A DNA stretch of 15,974 nt from Chloroflexota bacterium (lineage in GTDB: Bacteria > Chloroflexota > UBA5177 > JANWHV01). The notes under the pieces are model-generated. The model was not told where the DNA came from, did not search any database, and was given only the letters and a program-made list of their open reading frames with translations. The DNA lies in contig JAICHN010000069.1 in assembly GCA_025924845.1 (NCBI GenBank), positions 1 to 15,974 of the forward strand. The letters are read 5' to 3'. Position numbers and translations under genes: made by a program. Below, in pieces: positions 7,435-15,335 of this stretch; positions within the stretch are counted from its first letter, which is position 1; the number at the start of each line of letters is the position of its first letter.

Positions 7435-7480
7435 GATGGGGCGGTAGGCCGGGAGCACTTGCCCGGCTTGCCGCCTCATC
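7435..7480 (+). terminator. Long stem-loop after the ABC importer operon
   Basis: GATGGGGCGGTAGGCCGGG (7435-7453) pairs over all 19 positions with 7462-7480, with three G-U wobbles and an 8-nt loop AGCACTTG. It starts 8 nt after the binding-protein stop. Only two T residues follow, so it is not a classical intrinsic terminator; it may slow RNA polymerase or protect the importer mRNA 3' end from exonucleases. Pairing is certain, function is inferred. Confidence 0.6.
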
Positions 7481-7508
7481 TTGGATCGACCACACCCCGT
7501 TCAATAAT
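7481..7508 (+). promoter_or_regulatory. Possible promoter upstream of the FAD oxidoreductase gene
   Basis: TTGGAT (7481-7486), a 16-nt spacer and AATAAT (7503-7508) lie between the long hairpin and the next start codon. The -10 is a 5 of 6 match, the -35 only 3 of 6. If used, the leader would be only about 13 nt, too short to include the GGAAGAG ribosome site comfortably. Confidence 0.3.
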
Positions 7509-7528
7509 GGAAGAGAGCAACGCACGGC

Positions 7529-9175
7529 ATGGCTTCGGACTACGACGTGATCGTGATTGGCGGAGGTCATAACGGCCTCGTTTGCGCCGCCTACCTGGCC
7601 CAGGCCGGAGAGCGGGTGCTGGTGCTCGAGCGTCACGATGTAGCGGGCGGGTGCGTGGCCAGGGCCGATATTCCCGGTTTCCCCGAAGCGCGCGTGGATA
7701 TCGGCGGTCTGGAGCATGGCGTATTCGCCAACTCGCCCGCCATGCGGGAGCTGAAGCTGGTCGATTTCGGCCTTTGCTATCTCGCTCGCGAACACGTCTA
7801 CACCTTTCCTTTCGCGGACGGCCCTTCGTGGTGCCTGCACGGCGACCAAGCCAAAACCCAGGCGACCATCGCCACCTTTTCGCCGCGGGATGCCGAGTCA
7901 TTCGGGCGCTTCGCCAAATTCAGCGCCGGTATACTGGATCTGCTTGGCGCGGTGAGCGATGGTCCGCCGCCCAGCCTCAACGACTTGGCCGCGCTGGCCG
8001 ACGGAGGCGGCAAGTCGGGCGCGGTCCTTATGCACACGTTTCTATCCAGCCCCCGCCAGGTAGTGGATCGCTGGTTTGAGAGCGACTACGTGCGCGCCGG
8101 GTTGCTCAACTACTCCACTCATGCCCAAACACCGCCCTGGCAGCTGGGCTCCGGTTACAGCCCCTGCCTGGCCCTGGGCGGACAGGGCAGCGGCGGTAAA
8201 CGTCCTCAAGGTGGAGGGCAGAGCCTGGTCCAGGCGCTGATGCGGTGCGTGGAGCACCACGGCGGCGTGATTCGCTGCGCGGCCCAGGTACAACGGATCC
8301 TTGTGCGGGAACGGCGGGCAGTTGGGGTTGAACTGGCGGGCGGGGAACAACTAAGCGCGGCGCATGCCGTAATCTCGGCCATCGACGCCAGGCGGGTGTT
8401 CACCCAACTGATGGATGCCGATTGCCAGCCCCCGGCCTTTCGCCGCGCCATGGAGCGGCTGACCAGCGGGCGGGACAATATCGGCGAGTTGAGCATGGCC
8501 TGCGTACTGAGTGAAACGCCGCGCTTCATCGACCGGACAAATAATGATGAAGGGCTCACCGGTGCCATCTGGCACTCAGGAACCGTAGCAGACGTGGAGA
8601 ACGTCTTCCTGGATATCCGCCGAGGGAGGATTCCCGCCGTGCCGAACGCCATGTGGGCCGTACCGTCGATGCTTGACCCCAGTCTGGCCCCCGCCGGATG
8701 TCACGTCCTGTGGTTGGCGGCCTTCGTACCCTACGAAATGGCCGACGCCCGCACCTGGGATCAGGCAAAGGATGACGTCGCGGACCACTTCCTGGCCGCG
8801 TTGGGGCGCGTGGCGCCGAACCTGCCGGGCAGCGTGCGGGCACGACAGATCATGAGCCCTCTCGACTGGCAGCGGCGCACGGGAAATCTGTGCGGGAACG
8901 CCGATCATCTGGACACGGGAGTTGATCAGATGATCGGCAACCGGCCCAGCCCCCATCTCTCACGGTATCGCACCCCCATCCGTGCCCTCTACCTGACTGG
9001 CGCGGGCACCCATCCTGGTGGGGGGATCACCGGTAATCCGGGCCGCAATACGGCGCGAGAGTTTCTGCGCGACCGGGGCTTACTGTCCCGCCCAAGCCCA
9101 CTACAACTGGGGAAACGGCTGGAACGCTTGCGCCGGCTCGCCGTTGCGGCGCGCACCCTGGCGGCGTCGCTCTAG
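7529..9175 (+). CDS. FAD-dependent oxidoreductase, phytoene desaturase-like (COG1233/PYROXD2-like)
   Basis: Flavoprotein of the phytoene dehydrogenase-like superfamily; no pathway can be assigned from sequence alone. The 548-residue protein opens with the dinucleotide-binding motif IGGGHNG (10-16) in DYDVIVIGGGHNGLVCAAYL, with Glu34 at the end of strand 2 in LVLERHDVAGG. The C-terminus has the family FAD motif LTGAGTHPGGGITGNPGRN (about 489-507). A middle substrate domain includes GGGQSLVQALMRCVEHHGG and a GVELAGGEQLSAAHAVISAI strand pair, as in CrtI and PYROXD2. No carotenoid genes lie nearby, so a desaturase role on carotenoids is unlikely. The ATG at 7529 follows GGAAGAGAG. Eighteen nt separate its stop from the amidohydrolase, which suggests a shared operon. 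Family sure; function open. Confidence 0.88.
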   Translation: MASDYDVIVIGGGHNGLVCAAYLAQAGERVLVLERHDVAGGCVARADIPGFPEARVDIGGLEHGVFANSPAMRELKLVDFGLCYLAREHVYTFPFADGPSWCLHGDQAKTQATIATFSPRDAESFGRFAKFSAGILDLLGAVSDGPPPSLNDLAALADGGGKSGAVLMHTFLSSPRQVVDRWFESDYVRAGLLNYSTHAQTPPWQLGSGYSPCLALGGQGSGGKRPQGGGQSLVQALMRCVEHHGGVIRCAAQVQRILVRERRAVGVELAGGEQLSAAHAVISAIDARRVFTQLMDADCQPPAFRRAMERLTSGRDNIGELSMACVLSETPRFIDRTNNDEGLTGAIWHSGTVADVENVFLDIRRGRIPAVPNAMWAVPSMLDPSLAPAGCHVLWLAAFVPYEMADARTWDQAKDDVADHFLAALGRVAPNLPGSVRARQIMSPLDWQRRTGNLCGNADHLDTGVDQMIGNRPSPHLSRYRTPIRALYLTGAGTHPGGGITGNPGRNTAREFLRDRGLLSRPSPLQLGKRLERLRRLAVAARTLAASL

Positions 9176-9193
9176 CAGGAGGTTGGGACGCGC

Positions 9194-10468
9194 ATGCAAG
9201 CAGATTTCGGATCTCCACCGTCGCCAACGTTCGACCTCCTCTTACGCTCGGCCAGGGTGGATGCCGGCCCGCCGGTGGACATCGGCATCCGGGCCGGGGC
9301 GATCGTCTCGATCGGATCGGCAGAGGCAGGTGAGGCGACGCATGAGCTGCGCCTTGATGGCCGGGTGGTGCTGCCCGCCTTCGTGGAGGCCCATACGCAC
9401 CTCGATAAGAGTCTCACCTTTGCGTTGGCCTTAAATCAGAGCGGCACCCTCCACGAGGCAATCGAGCGCATGCACGAAGTCCAGGCAACGGATACGGCGG
9501 CATCCGTTTATCAGCGCGCCGCCGCCACCGCTCGCCAGTTTGTGGCGCAGGGAACGACCACCATTCGCACTCATGTCGATGTGAACCGCTTCACCCAATT
9601 ACGCGGTGTGGAGGCCCTCCTCCGCCTTCGCGAAGATCTAAGCGGCCTGGCACGGCTGCAGCTGGTGGCCCTTACCCATCCGCTCTCGGGTGAGAACGGG
9701 TCCGTCAATCTCGCGTTGGTCGAGGAGGCGCTGCGCATGGGCGTGGATGCCCTAGGCGGCGCCCCTGCCCTCACCGATGACCCACGAGCGGAGATCGACC
9801 TGATCTTCGCGCTCGCCCTGCGGACCGGGAAGCCGATCGACCTGCACGTCGATGAGTCGGATACCCCGGCCGATTTCTGCTTGCCCTACCTGGCCAAGAA
9901 GACCATCGCCGAGCGCTATCAAGGCATGGTGACCGCCGGCCACTGCTGCTCTTTAGCGGCGGTGGACGACGACGCGGCGGCGCGGGCTATCGACCTGGTG
10001 CGCGAGGCGGGGATCGGGGTGGTCACGCTGCCCTCCGCCAATATGTACCTGCAAGGGCGGAGAGACATGGGATGTGTGCGGCGCGGCCTGACGCGGGTGG
10101 GCCAGCTGATTGCTTCCGGTGTGCCGGTGGCCTGCGGCTCGGACAATATTCGGGACCCGTTCAATCCTTTCGGCCGTCCCGATCAACTCCTGGTGGCGAA
10201 TCTGCTGGCACACGCGGCGCATATGGGCAGTCCGACCGAGCAAGCGCGGGTTATAGAGGCGATCACGAGCATCCCCGCTCGCATGTTGGGCCTGGCGGAG
10301 ACGACCATCGCGCCCGACCGGCCGGCGGACATGGTGGTGCTCGATACGGAGGATGCCGCGGGCATCCTCGCCGATGTTCCGGCCAGGCGGTTCGTCATCG
10401 CGAATGGAAAGCTGGTAGCGGAGACTCGCACAAGTACCTGGGTGCATAGCCCGGTGGCAGTGAGCTGA
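9194..10468 (+). CDS. Metal-dependent amidohydrolase, cytosine deaminase (CodA)/AtzC-like
   Basis: Hydrolase of the amidohydrolase superfamily, cytosine deaminase-like branch; such enzymes deaminate or dealkylate N-heterocycles. The 424-residue protein shows the expected mononuclear metal site: His67 and His69 in EAHTHLDKS, His218 with catalytic Glu221 in DLHVDESD, His250 in TAGHCC, and Asp317 in GSDNIRDPF. Other CodA-like stretches are NQSGTLHEAIERM, IRTHVDV and ANMYLQGRRD, with a C-terminal beta-sandwich segment (ADMVVLD). Compared with E. coli CodA, the cytosine contact Gln156 aligns with His162, Asp314 with Asn318 and Trp319 with Phe323. SDNIRD also occurs, from memory, in AtzC. AGGAGG precedes the ATG by about 11 nt. 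It probably forms a two-gene unit with the FAD oxidoreductase. The substrate cannot be named. Confidence 0.87.
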   Translation: MQADFGSPPSPTFDLLLRSARVDAGPPVDIGIRAGAIVSIGSAEAGEATHELRLDGRVVLPAFVEAHTHLDKSLTFALALNQSGTLHEAIERMHEVQATDTAASVYQRAAATARQFVAQGTTTIRTHVDVNRFTQLRGVEALLRLREDLSGLARLQLVALTHPLSGENGSVNLALVEEALRMGVDALGGAPALTDDPRAEIDLIFALALRTGKPIDLHVDESDTPADFCLPYLAKKTIAERYQGMVTAGHCCSLAAVDDDAAARAIDLVREAGIGVVTLPSANMYLQGRRDMGCVRRGLTRVGQLIASGVPVACGSDNIRDPFNPFGRPDQLLVANLLAHAAHMGSPTEQARVIEAITSIPARMLGLAETTIAPDRPADMVVLDTEDAAGILADVPARRFVIANGKLVAETRTSTWVHSPVAVS

Positions 10469-10589
10469 ACTTGCCGGCACAATCAAGGGGCCGCGAACAA
10501 ACTCCGGATCGATCGCGGCGGAACGCAGCGGTGAATACGTCGCCGACCGGGGGATGTTAGGTTCCGGCCCAGGGGGCCTGGGAGTACAG

Positions 10590-12239
10590 ATGCCTCATTT
10601 TCCACATCGAACTGCCGCCTGGGCGGCGGTAATGATCCTGATCGTTGCTCTAGTTGGCGGGCGATCCGCGTCGGCCCAGGCCGATCAGGCGTACGCGGTC
10701 CGCGTACTGACCATCGGCGAGATCGCCCTGCCCAGCGCTCTCAACCCGCTCCTTGATACGCGCGAGTCCACGGCGGATGTCACCGACGCGATCTTTCAGA
10801 GCCTACTGGGCACTGATCCGCACGACGCGTTGGTCCCCGCCCTAGCTACCGGTTACACGGTAAGCAGTGATGGACGGCGCTATCAGTTTAGCCTGGATCC
10901 CAGGGCACGATGGCAAGATGGTGAGCCCGTCACGGCGGACGACGTGTTGTTCACTACGCGCCTGGTCCGCGATCCGAAGTTCCCAGCGGCCAATCGCTTT
11001 GGCTTTGGGTCCATCGCGAGCATCAGGGCGGACGGCCCCCTTACCGTCACCGTGACCCTGCATTCGGCCTACGCGCCGTTCCTGCGTGCCTTCGCGGGCA
11101 CTCCCATTCTCCCCTCGCATGTTCTGGGGCCGATTCCCACCGATAAGATCGCGACCTACACCTACTTCAATCAACATCCGGTGGGCGATGGACCATACAT
11201 GCTGGGCGGTATGGCAAACGGTAACAGCATTACCCTCACGGCCAATCCTCGGTACTTTCTCGGCACGCCGCGGATCGACCAATTGGTGTTCCGTGCGGAG
11301 GCAAGCGAGCAGGACGCCGAAGCGGCGCTGCGCGATGGATCCGTGCAATTGCTCGGCCCATCGGTGGGGATTACCCCGAGCAACCTGACCGACACGCTCC
11401 GTCATGGGGGAGGGCTCACGGCGTATTCCTCGCCGGGATATGGCTGGACGCATATCGACCTGATTGAAAGCGGATTTCTGCGAGACCACGTGGTCCGTCA
11501 GGCCCTGGCCTATGCCACGCCGCGACAGAAGATTATCTCAGACGTATTCAAGGGCCTGGTTACTCCGGCGAATGGCGACCAACCGCCCACCTCGCAGTTC
11601 TACCAGCCGACCATCGCCGACACCACTCCCTACAGTCCCACGCAGGTGCCCGTACTACTGAAGAAGCAAGGCTACCAACTGAAGAAGGGCCTTTGGGAAA
11701 AGTTTAAGCTTCCTCTACAAATCACCCTATGGACTGACAGTACCTGCGCTGATTGTCAGAGGGTGGCTTCCATTGTGGCCGCAAGTTGGACCACGGTAGG
11801 TATCTCCACCACAGTCCATACCGAGACGACGCGGAAGCTGTTCGGCTACCACGGGCCGCTCTATAATCCGGATCGCCTATTTAGCCAACAATTGAACGCG
11901 GTGCTGTATACCTGGTCCACGGCGGCCGAGCCGGACGACTCCTTTTACTGGGCATCGAACATGATTGTCAAGCCGGGGAATATGAGCGGTGGAAACTTTG
12001 ACGGTTACAGCAACAAGGTGACCGACAAGCTGCTCAAGGAGGCGCTGATCGCCCCTACCGAGCAGCAGCGCATCGCGCTTTACGGTCAGATACAAACAGA
12101 ACTGGCCCACGATCAGCCGGACATCTTTCTCTACTGGACCGAGCATTTTACCCTGGCTTCGACCACGCTGATCGGCTACCGGCCGAATGCATTCCGTTCA
12201 GGCGTGACCTGGAACGCCGCGGAATGGCGGCTCCGCTAG
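10590..12239 (+). CDS. Family-5 extracellular solute-binding protein (OppA/DppA-type), unaccompanied
   Basis: Exported ligand-binding protein of the peptide/nickel ABC class (SBP_bac_5). From ATG 10590 the product is 549 residues. The signal peptide has basic residues, a hydrophobic core at about 10-23 and a likely cut after SASA (26-29). The mature protein has the family opening ALNPLLDTRESTADVTDAIF, followed by the signature stretch RYQFSLDPRARWQDGEPVTADDVLFT (about 100-125), and later the conserved YAPFLRAFAGTPILPSHVL and GPYML. An in-frame ATG at 10554 would add 12 residues in front of the signal peptide; 10590 has GGGAG 5 nt upstream and gives a proper signal. No permease or ATPase of the Dpp/Opp kind is next to it. 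Ligand unknown; peptides, nickel or another small molecule are all possible. Confidence 0.88.
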   Translation: MPHFPHRTAAWAAVMILIVALVGGRSASAQADQAYAVRVLTIGEIALPSALNPLLDTRESTADVTDAIFQSLLGTDPHDALVPALATGYTVSSDGRRYQFSLDPRARWQDGEPVTADDVLFTTRLVRDPKFPAANRFGFGSIASIRADGPLTVTVTLHSAYAPFLRAFAGTPILPSHVLGPIPTDKIATYTYFNQHPVGDGPYMLGGMANGNSITLTANPRYFLGTPRIDQLVFRAEASEQDAEAALRDGSVQLLGPSVGITPSNLTDTLRHGGGLTAYSSPGYGWTHIDLIESGFLRDHVVRQALAYATPRQKIISDVFKGLVTPANGDQPPTSQFYQPTIADTTPYSPTQVPVLLKKQGYQLKKGLWEKFKLPLQITLWTDSTCADCQRVASIVAASWTTVGISTTVHTETTRKLFGYHGPLYNPDRLFSQQLNAVLYTWSTAAEPDDSFYWASNMIVKPGNMSGGNFDGYSNKVTDKLLKEALIAPTEQQRIALYGQIQTELAHDQPDIFLYWTEHFTLASTTLIGYRPNAFRSGVTWNAAEWRLR

Positions 12240-12262
12240 ATCTCCTGCATCCTATGGCCCGG

Positions 12263-13444
12263 TCATTGGGCCTGCAGCCCCGCGGCTGTGCTCGTTTTTT
12301 TACGTGCCATGCCGCGATACACCGCCTCGAAGCGAGGCGCGAGGCGCGGCGTCGCCAGATGGGCCACGGCCTCGGCGCGAGCCAGGCGAGCGGAAGTCGA
12401 TTCTTCGGCCGTTGTCTCCAGTACCTGGAGGAGTGCTGCCGCCAAGCGAAGCGGCGAGCGGTTTGCTACAACGGCGCCCAACCGAGGATCGCGCAGGAGA
12501 GGCCGAGCGATGCCGACCGGCGTCGAGACGACCGGCACGCCGCGGGCGAGAGATTCCACGACGGCAAGGCATTGCGCCTCGTGCCAAGAGGTAATCACGC
12601 TCAGCCGCGCGTTGCTTACCGCCGCCGCTACCTCTGCCTGGGACTGATAACCCAGGACCTCGACCCACTCCTCAAGGCCGCGGTCGGCAATGGCGTGCCG
12701 TGCCGCGGCGCCGTCGGTGCGTTCGCCGATCAAGGTCAGACTCACCTGGCTTCCTCGTTCCCGCAACAGCCGTACGGCGTCCAGCAACAAGACGTGACCC
12801 TTTACCGCACTCCATGAGGCCACACAGATTAACCGCCCTGGAAGAGGCGCGGCATGTGACGGAGCAAACAGCGATGGGTCGAAGCCGAGCGGCAGCGCCG
12901 TGATCCTGGAATCGAGCCAGGGATACCGGGCAACCAGCCGGGAGCGGGCATCATCGGATCCAACGCCGATCCGATCGGCGAGGTGCAGACTGAGCGACAC
13001 CTGGGCCCGTTCGGCGCGACTGAGCTGGTTGCCGTAACCCGCCGAACGGACTGATGCCAGTTCCCCGCCACACACGCTTACGACGACGGGCACGCCGAGC
13101 AACCGCCCCGCCATGGCGGCGAGCATTCCCGCTTCGGTCGCCCAAAAGCCATGCAGCACCGCGAAAGGTGCGCGGCGATGGGCGAGTTGCAGGGCGTGAA
13201 GCACGCCGGCCCAGCGAGCCGCCGAGCGAGCACGGGACTGAAACCGGTTTCCTATAGGCGGTATGCCGAAGCTCGTGACCGGCACGCCGTCTACGGCGTA
13301 TTCCTCATGGCGGAGCGGAAAACGCGCCGCATAGACATGGAGGTCATGCCGGCGAGCAAGCTCATGGGCCAGTCCAGTTAGGGCGGGGATACCCGGTTCG
13401 TCCTCCCGACCCTGATAGCCGGGGACGACCCAGCCGATGCGCAT
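12263..13444 (-). CDS. Glycosyltransferase family 4 (GT-B fold)
   Basis: Cytoplasmic or membrane-associated retaining glycosyltransferase that moves a sugar from a nucleotide donor to an acceptor such as a lipid-linked glycan. From ATG 13444 the product is 393 residues. The N-terminal domain begins MRIGWVVPGYQGREDEPGIP with the donor-side Gly-rich loop and LTGLAHELARR. The C-terminal donor domain begins near RLICVASWSAVKGHVLLLDA and carries the family E-x7-E motif in WHEAQCLAVVESLARGVPVV. An ATG at 13456 adds four residues and overlaps the upstream stop; either start implies coupling with the membrane protein gene. No strong Shine-Dalgarno is seen. The end lies 23 nt from the end of the convergent binding-protein gene. 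The sugar and acceptor cannot be told. Confidence 0.9.
   Translation of the reverse strand: MRIGWVVPGYQGREDEPGIPALTGLAHELARRHDLHVYAARFPLRHEEYAVDGVPVTSFGIPPIGNRFQSRARSAARWAGVLHALQLAHRRAPFAVLHGFWATEAGMLAAMAGRLLGVPVVVSVCGGELASVRSAGYGNQLSRAERAQVSLSLHLADRIGVGSDDARSRLVARYPWLDSRITALPLGFDPSLFAPSHAAPLPGRLICVASWSAVKGHVLLLDAVRLLRERGSQVSLTLIGERTDGAAARHAIADRGLEEWVEVLGYQSQAEVAAAVSNARLSVITSWHEAQCLAVVESLARGVPVVSTPVGIARPLLRDPRLGAVVANRSPLRLAAALLQVLETTAEESTSARLARAEAVAHLATPRLAPRFEAVYRGMARKKTSTAAGLQAQ
12275..12301 (+). terminator. Intrinsic terminator for the plus-strand genes, inside the 3' end of the opposing gene
   Basis: CAGCC (12275-12279), loop CCGC, GGCTG (12284-12288), extendable by two G-U pairs, then four nt and seven T residues (12295-12301). 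It lies 36 nt beyond the solute-binding protein stop. The T run is also the Lys-Lys codons near the end of the minus-strand glycosyltransferase. The stem is short, so efficiency is uncertain. Confidence 0.4.
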
Positions 13445-13448
13445 TGAT

Positions 13449-15221
13449 TCAGCCATAGATCGTGTAGACGCCGGCCGTGGCGATGGGGGCCAGGCGCCGC
13501 AACTCAACCAGGCGCATCAGTGCTTGGTCGGGCGGTAGCCCGTGCCATTGACGCGCCAGGTTTCCCACATTCGCCACCGCCAACACACGGGGAGCATGAG
13601 CAAGCAGGGTCCAGTCGGCAGGGTCCAGGGCAGACAGATCGCGAAGCCGAACATGGTGACGATTGAGATCTCCGTAGTGATAGAGCGTCAGGGTCAGGTC
13701 AAAAGTGACGATGACGCTCCCCGAGGACGCGTGGTTCCGAAGCCAGGTCACCGCCGCCAGATCGGATACCTTGCCCTGGGCGAGCGCGGCAAGCGGCGCC
13801 TCACTGTTTGCCGACGCTATGGCAATAGCGCCCGCCCCCCAAAGCAGCCCCGCCGCCACGATGATCCCGGCATACCCCGGTCGCCGGCCTGATAAAAATC
13901 TGATCGTCCACACTAACCCAATTCCTTCCAGGATTGCCTGCGGAGGTTGGGCGATCAGGGCGAAGCGCGCGCTCTCGAACGGGACCCCGACCAGATAGAT
14001 CGTGGGAGCAAGCCACCAGGTCGCCAGCAGACCTAGCCAGGGGCCGGTCGGCGCCATGCTCCATTCTCGATCGTCGCCAACGCCGCCGGGCTGCTCGAAC
14101 AAGGTGACCGGGTTCAGCGGTTTCGGCCAATGCAGGCGACGAGGGACTTCGGGCCGCGACCGGAGCTCCCCCATATCCTCCGCTGGGTTAGCGCCGCGGC
14201 GCCATACTGGACTGCGGTCATCGACAGGTAGATTGTCATTCGCGGCACTGAATATGCGCCGGAACGGAACGGTGGGTCGTGGCACGCCGTTCCAGGCCAG
14301 AGCGAGTAGGCCAAGTGGTAGGAACGGGGCAAGGACCCAGGGCAGCGACTCCGGGGCAACCAGTGGGCGCAGCAAGTAGAAGGCCCCTACGCTATGCGCG
14401 TAGTGCTGCGTGCCGTCAGGGGTACTGAAGCTTGCCTGCCATACGTGCGCAAGATTCCATTCGGTGAGCCACTCATTGTTCAGCACGGGAGCACTGTAGC
14501 CCACCGAATAGATCAATTGTGGAGCGCCCGCCACGACTGCTCCGATCAGTCCGGCGAGCAGGCTGGGCGAGTCGGAACCGGGGCGGCGCCGCGCCAACCA
14601 CCAATAGGCAGCGGGCGCGGCGACCAATGGTGCGTACTCGTAGCGAGTAGAGATCGCCAGGGCAAGAAAGACGCCGGCAAGGAACGAGCGGGCGAGCCGG
14701 TGAAATGACGCATCCTGTGAACTGGTCCAGAGCAAGAGTGCAGTCATGGCCCAGCACAGCGCGGGCGCGTCGGACATGATCGTGGTGCTTGCCTGCACCT
14801 GGAGGCCTGAGAATACGACAAGCATCGCCGCGCCTATCGAGGCGGCATGGCGTGCGTGTGGAGGCAGAATCGGCCGCGCGATACGCAGAGTAAGGGCGTA
14901 GGTGAGCGCCGTGACTGCCGTCCCACACCCCAGGGTCACCGCCTGAGCGGCATGCGCGGAGGCATGGCCCACCGTCCCGAAGGCAAGCGCCAGCAGGGCT
15001 GGATAGCCTAAGGGCCAGTAAAGGCGAGTGGGAGCCGGGAGCCAGGGCCAATGGTATTGCAGGGCGTGGTCATGCCAGAGGGCAAGGCCGTGATAATAGT
15101 AGGCGAAGCTGTCCTGGCCATATAGACCGTCGAACTCCAGCCGCTGCGTCACGAGCAGGCGGATCCCCAACGCCGTCCCCAGCGCGACCAAGAGCCCTAT
15201 CACGTAGAGCGTCCTGTTCAT
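13449..15221 (-). CDS. Polytopic membrane protein, GT-C-like glycosyltransferase
   Basis: Large membrane protein resembling the PMT/ArnT (GT39/GT83-like) GT-C group, which uses polyprenyl-phosphate sugars on the outer face of the membrane. From ATG 15221 the product is 590 residues with roughly ten hydrophobic segments. After the first helix comes GLYGQDSFAYYYHG, an extracytoplasmic loop with an acidic residue where the catalytic Asp of GT-C enzymes lies, then WPLGYPALLAL. Start: GGAGG lies 7 nt upstream of ATG 15221; a GTG at 15227 would abut it. An unusually polar stretch of about 80 residues (about 310-390) breaks the helix pattern. The C-terminal extracytoplasmic part follows the last helix (GIIVAAGLLWGAGAIAIASA). 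Coupled to the GT4 gene, so probably joint glycan assembly. Exact enzyme unknown. Confidence 0.8.
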   Translation of the reverse strand: MNRTLYVIGLLVALGTALGIRLLVTQRLEFDGLYGQDSFAYYYHGLALWHDHALQYHWPWLPAPTRLYWPLGYPALLALAFGTVGHASAHAAQAVTLGCGTAVTALTYALTLRIARPILPPHARHAASIGAAMLVVFSGLQVQASTTIMSDAPALCWAMTALLLWTSSQDASFHRLARSFLAGVFLALAISTRYEYAPLVAAPAAYWWLARRRPGSDSPSLLAGLIGAVVAGAPQLIYSVGYSAPVLNNEWLTEWNLAHVWQASFSTPDGTQHYAHSVGAFYLLRPLVAPESLPWVLAPFLPLGLLALAWNGVPRPTVPFRRIFSAANDNLPVDDRSPVWRRGANPAEDMGELRSRPEVPRRLHWPKPLNPVTLFEQPGGVGDDREWSMAPTGPWLGLLATWWLAPTIYLVGVPFESARFALIAQPPQAILEGIGLVWTIRFLSGRRPGYAGIIVAAGLLWGAGAIAIASANSEAPLAALAQGKVSDLAAVTWLRNHASSGSVIVTFDLTLTLYHYGDLNRHHVRLRDLSALDPADWTLLAHAPRVLAVANVGNLARQWHGLPPDQALMRLVELRRLAPIATAGVYTIYG

Positions 15222-15282
15222 GCCCACCTCCGCGGCAACCGACCAGGCACGACGGGCCTCCCAACCGGGCTATCGGCGTGAC

Positions 15283-15316
15283 AAGCCGGCAAAGGCCGTC
15301 GGGCTCGGACCGGCTT
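15283..15316 (-). repeat. Inverted repeat between the HD-GYP remnant and the GT-C-like gene
   Basis: AAGCCGG (15283-15289) and CCGGCTT (15310-15316) are perfect inverted copies separated by 20 nt, lying 62 to 95 nt upstream of the GT-C-like gene. No T run follows on either strand. No clear -35/-10 pair is seen for that gene. Could be an operator or a weak transcription end for the former HD-GYP gene. Confidence 0.35.
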
Positions 15317-15335
15317 ACCCCGAGGCCGCTTTACC

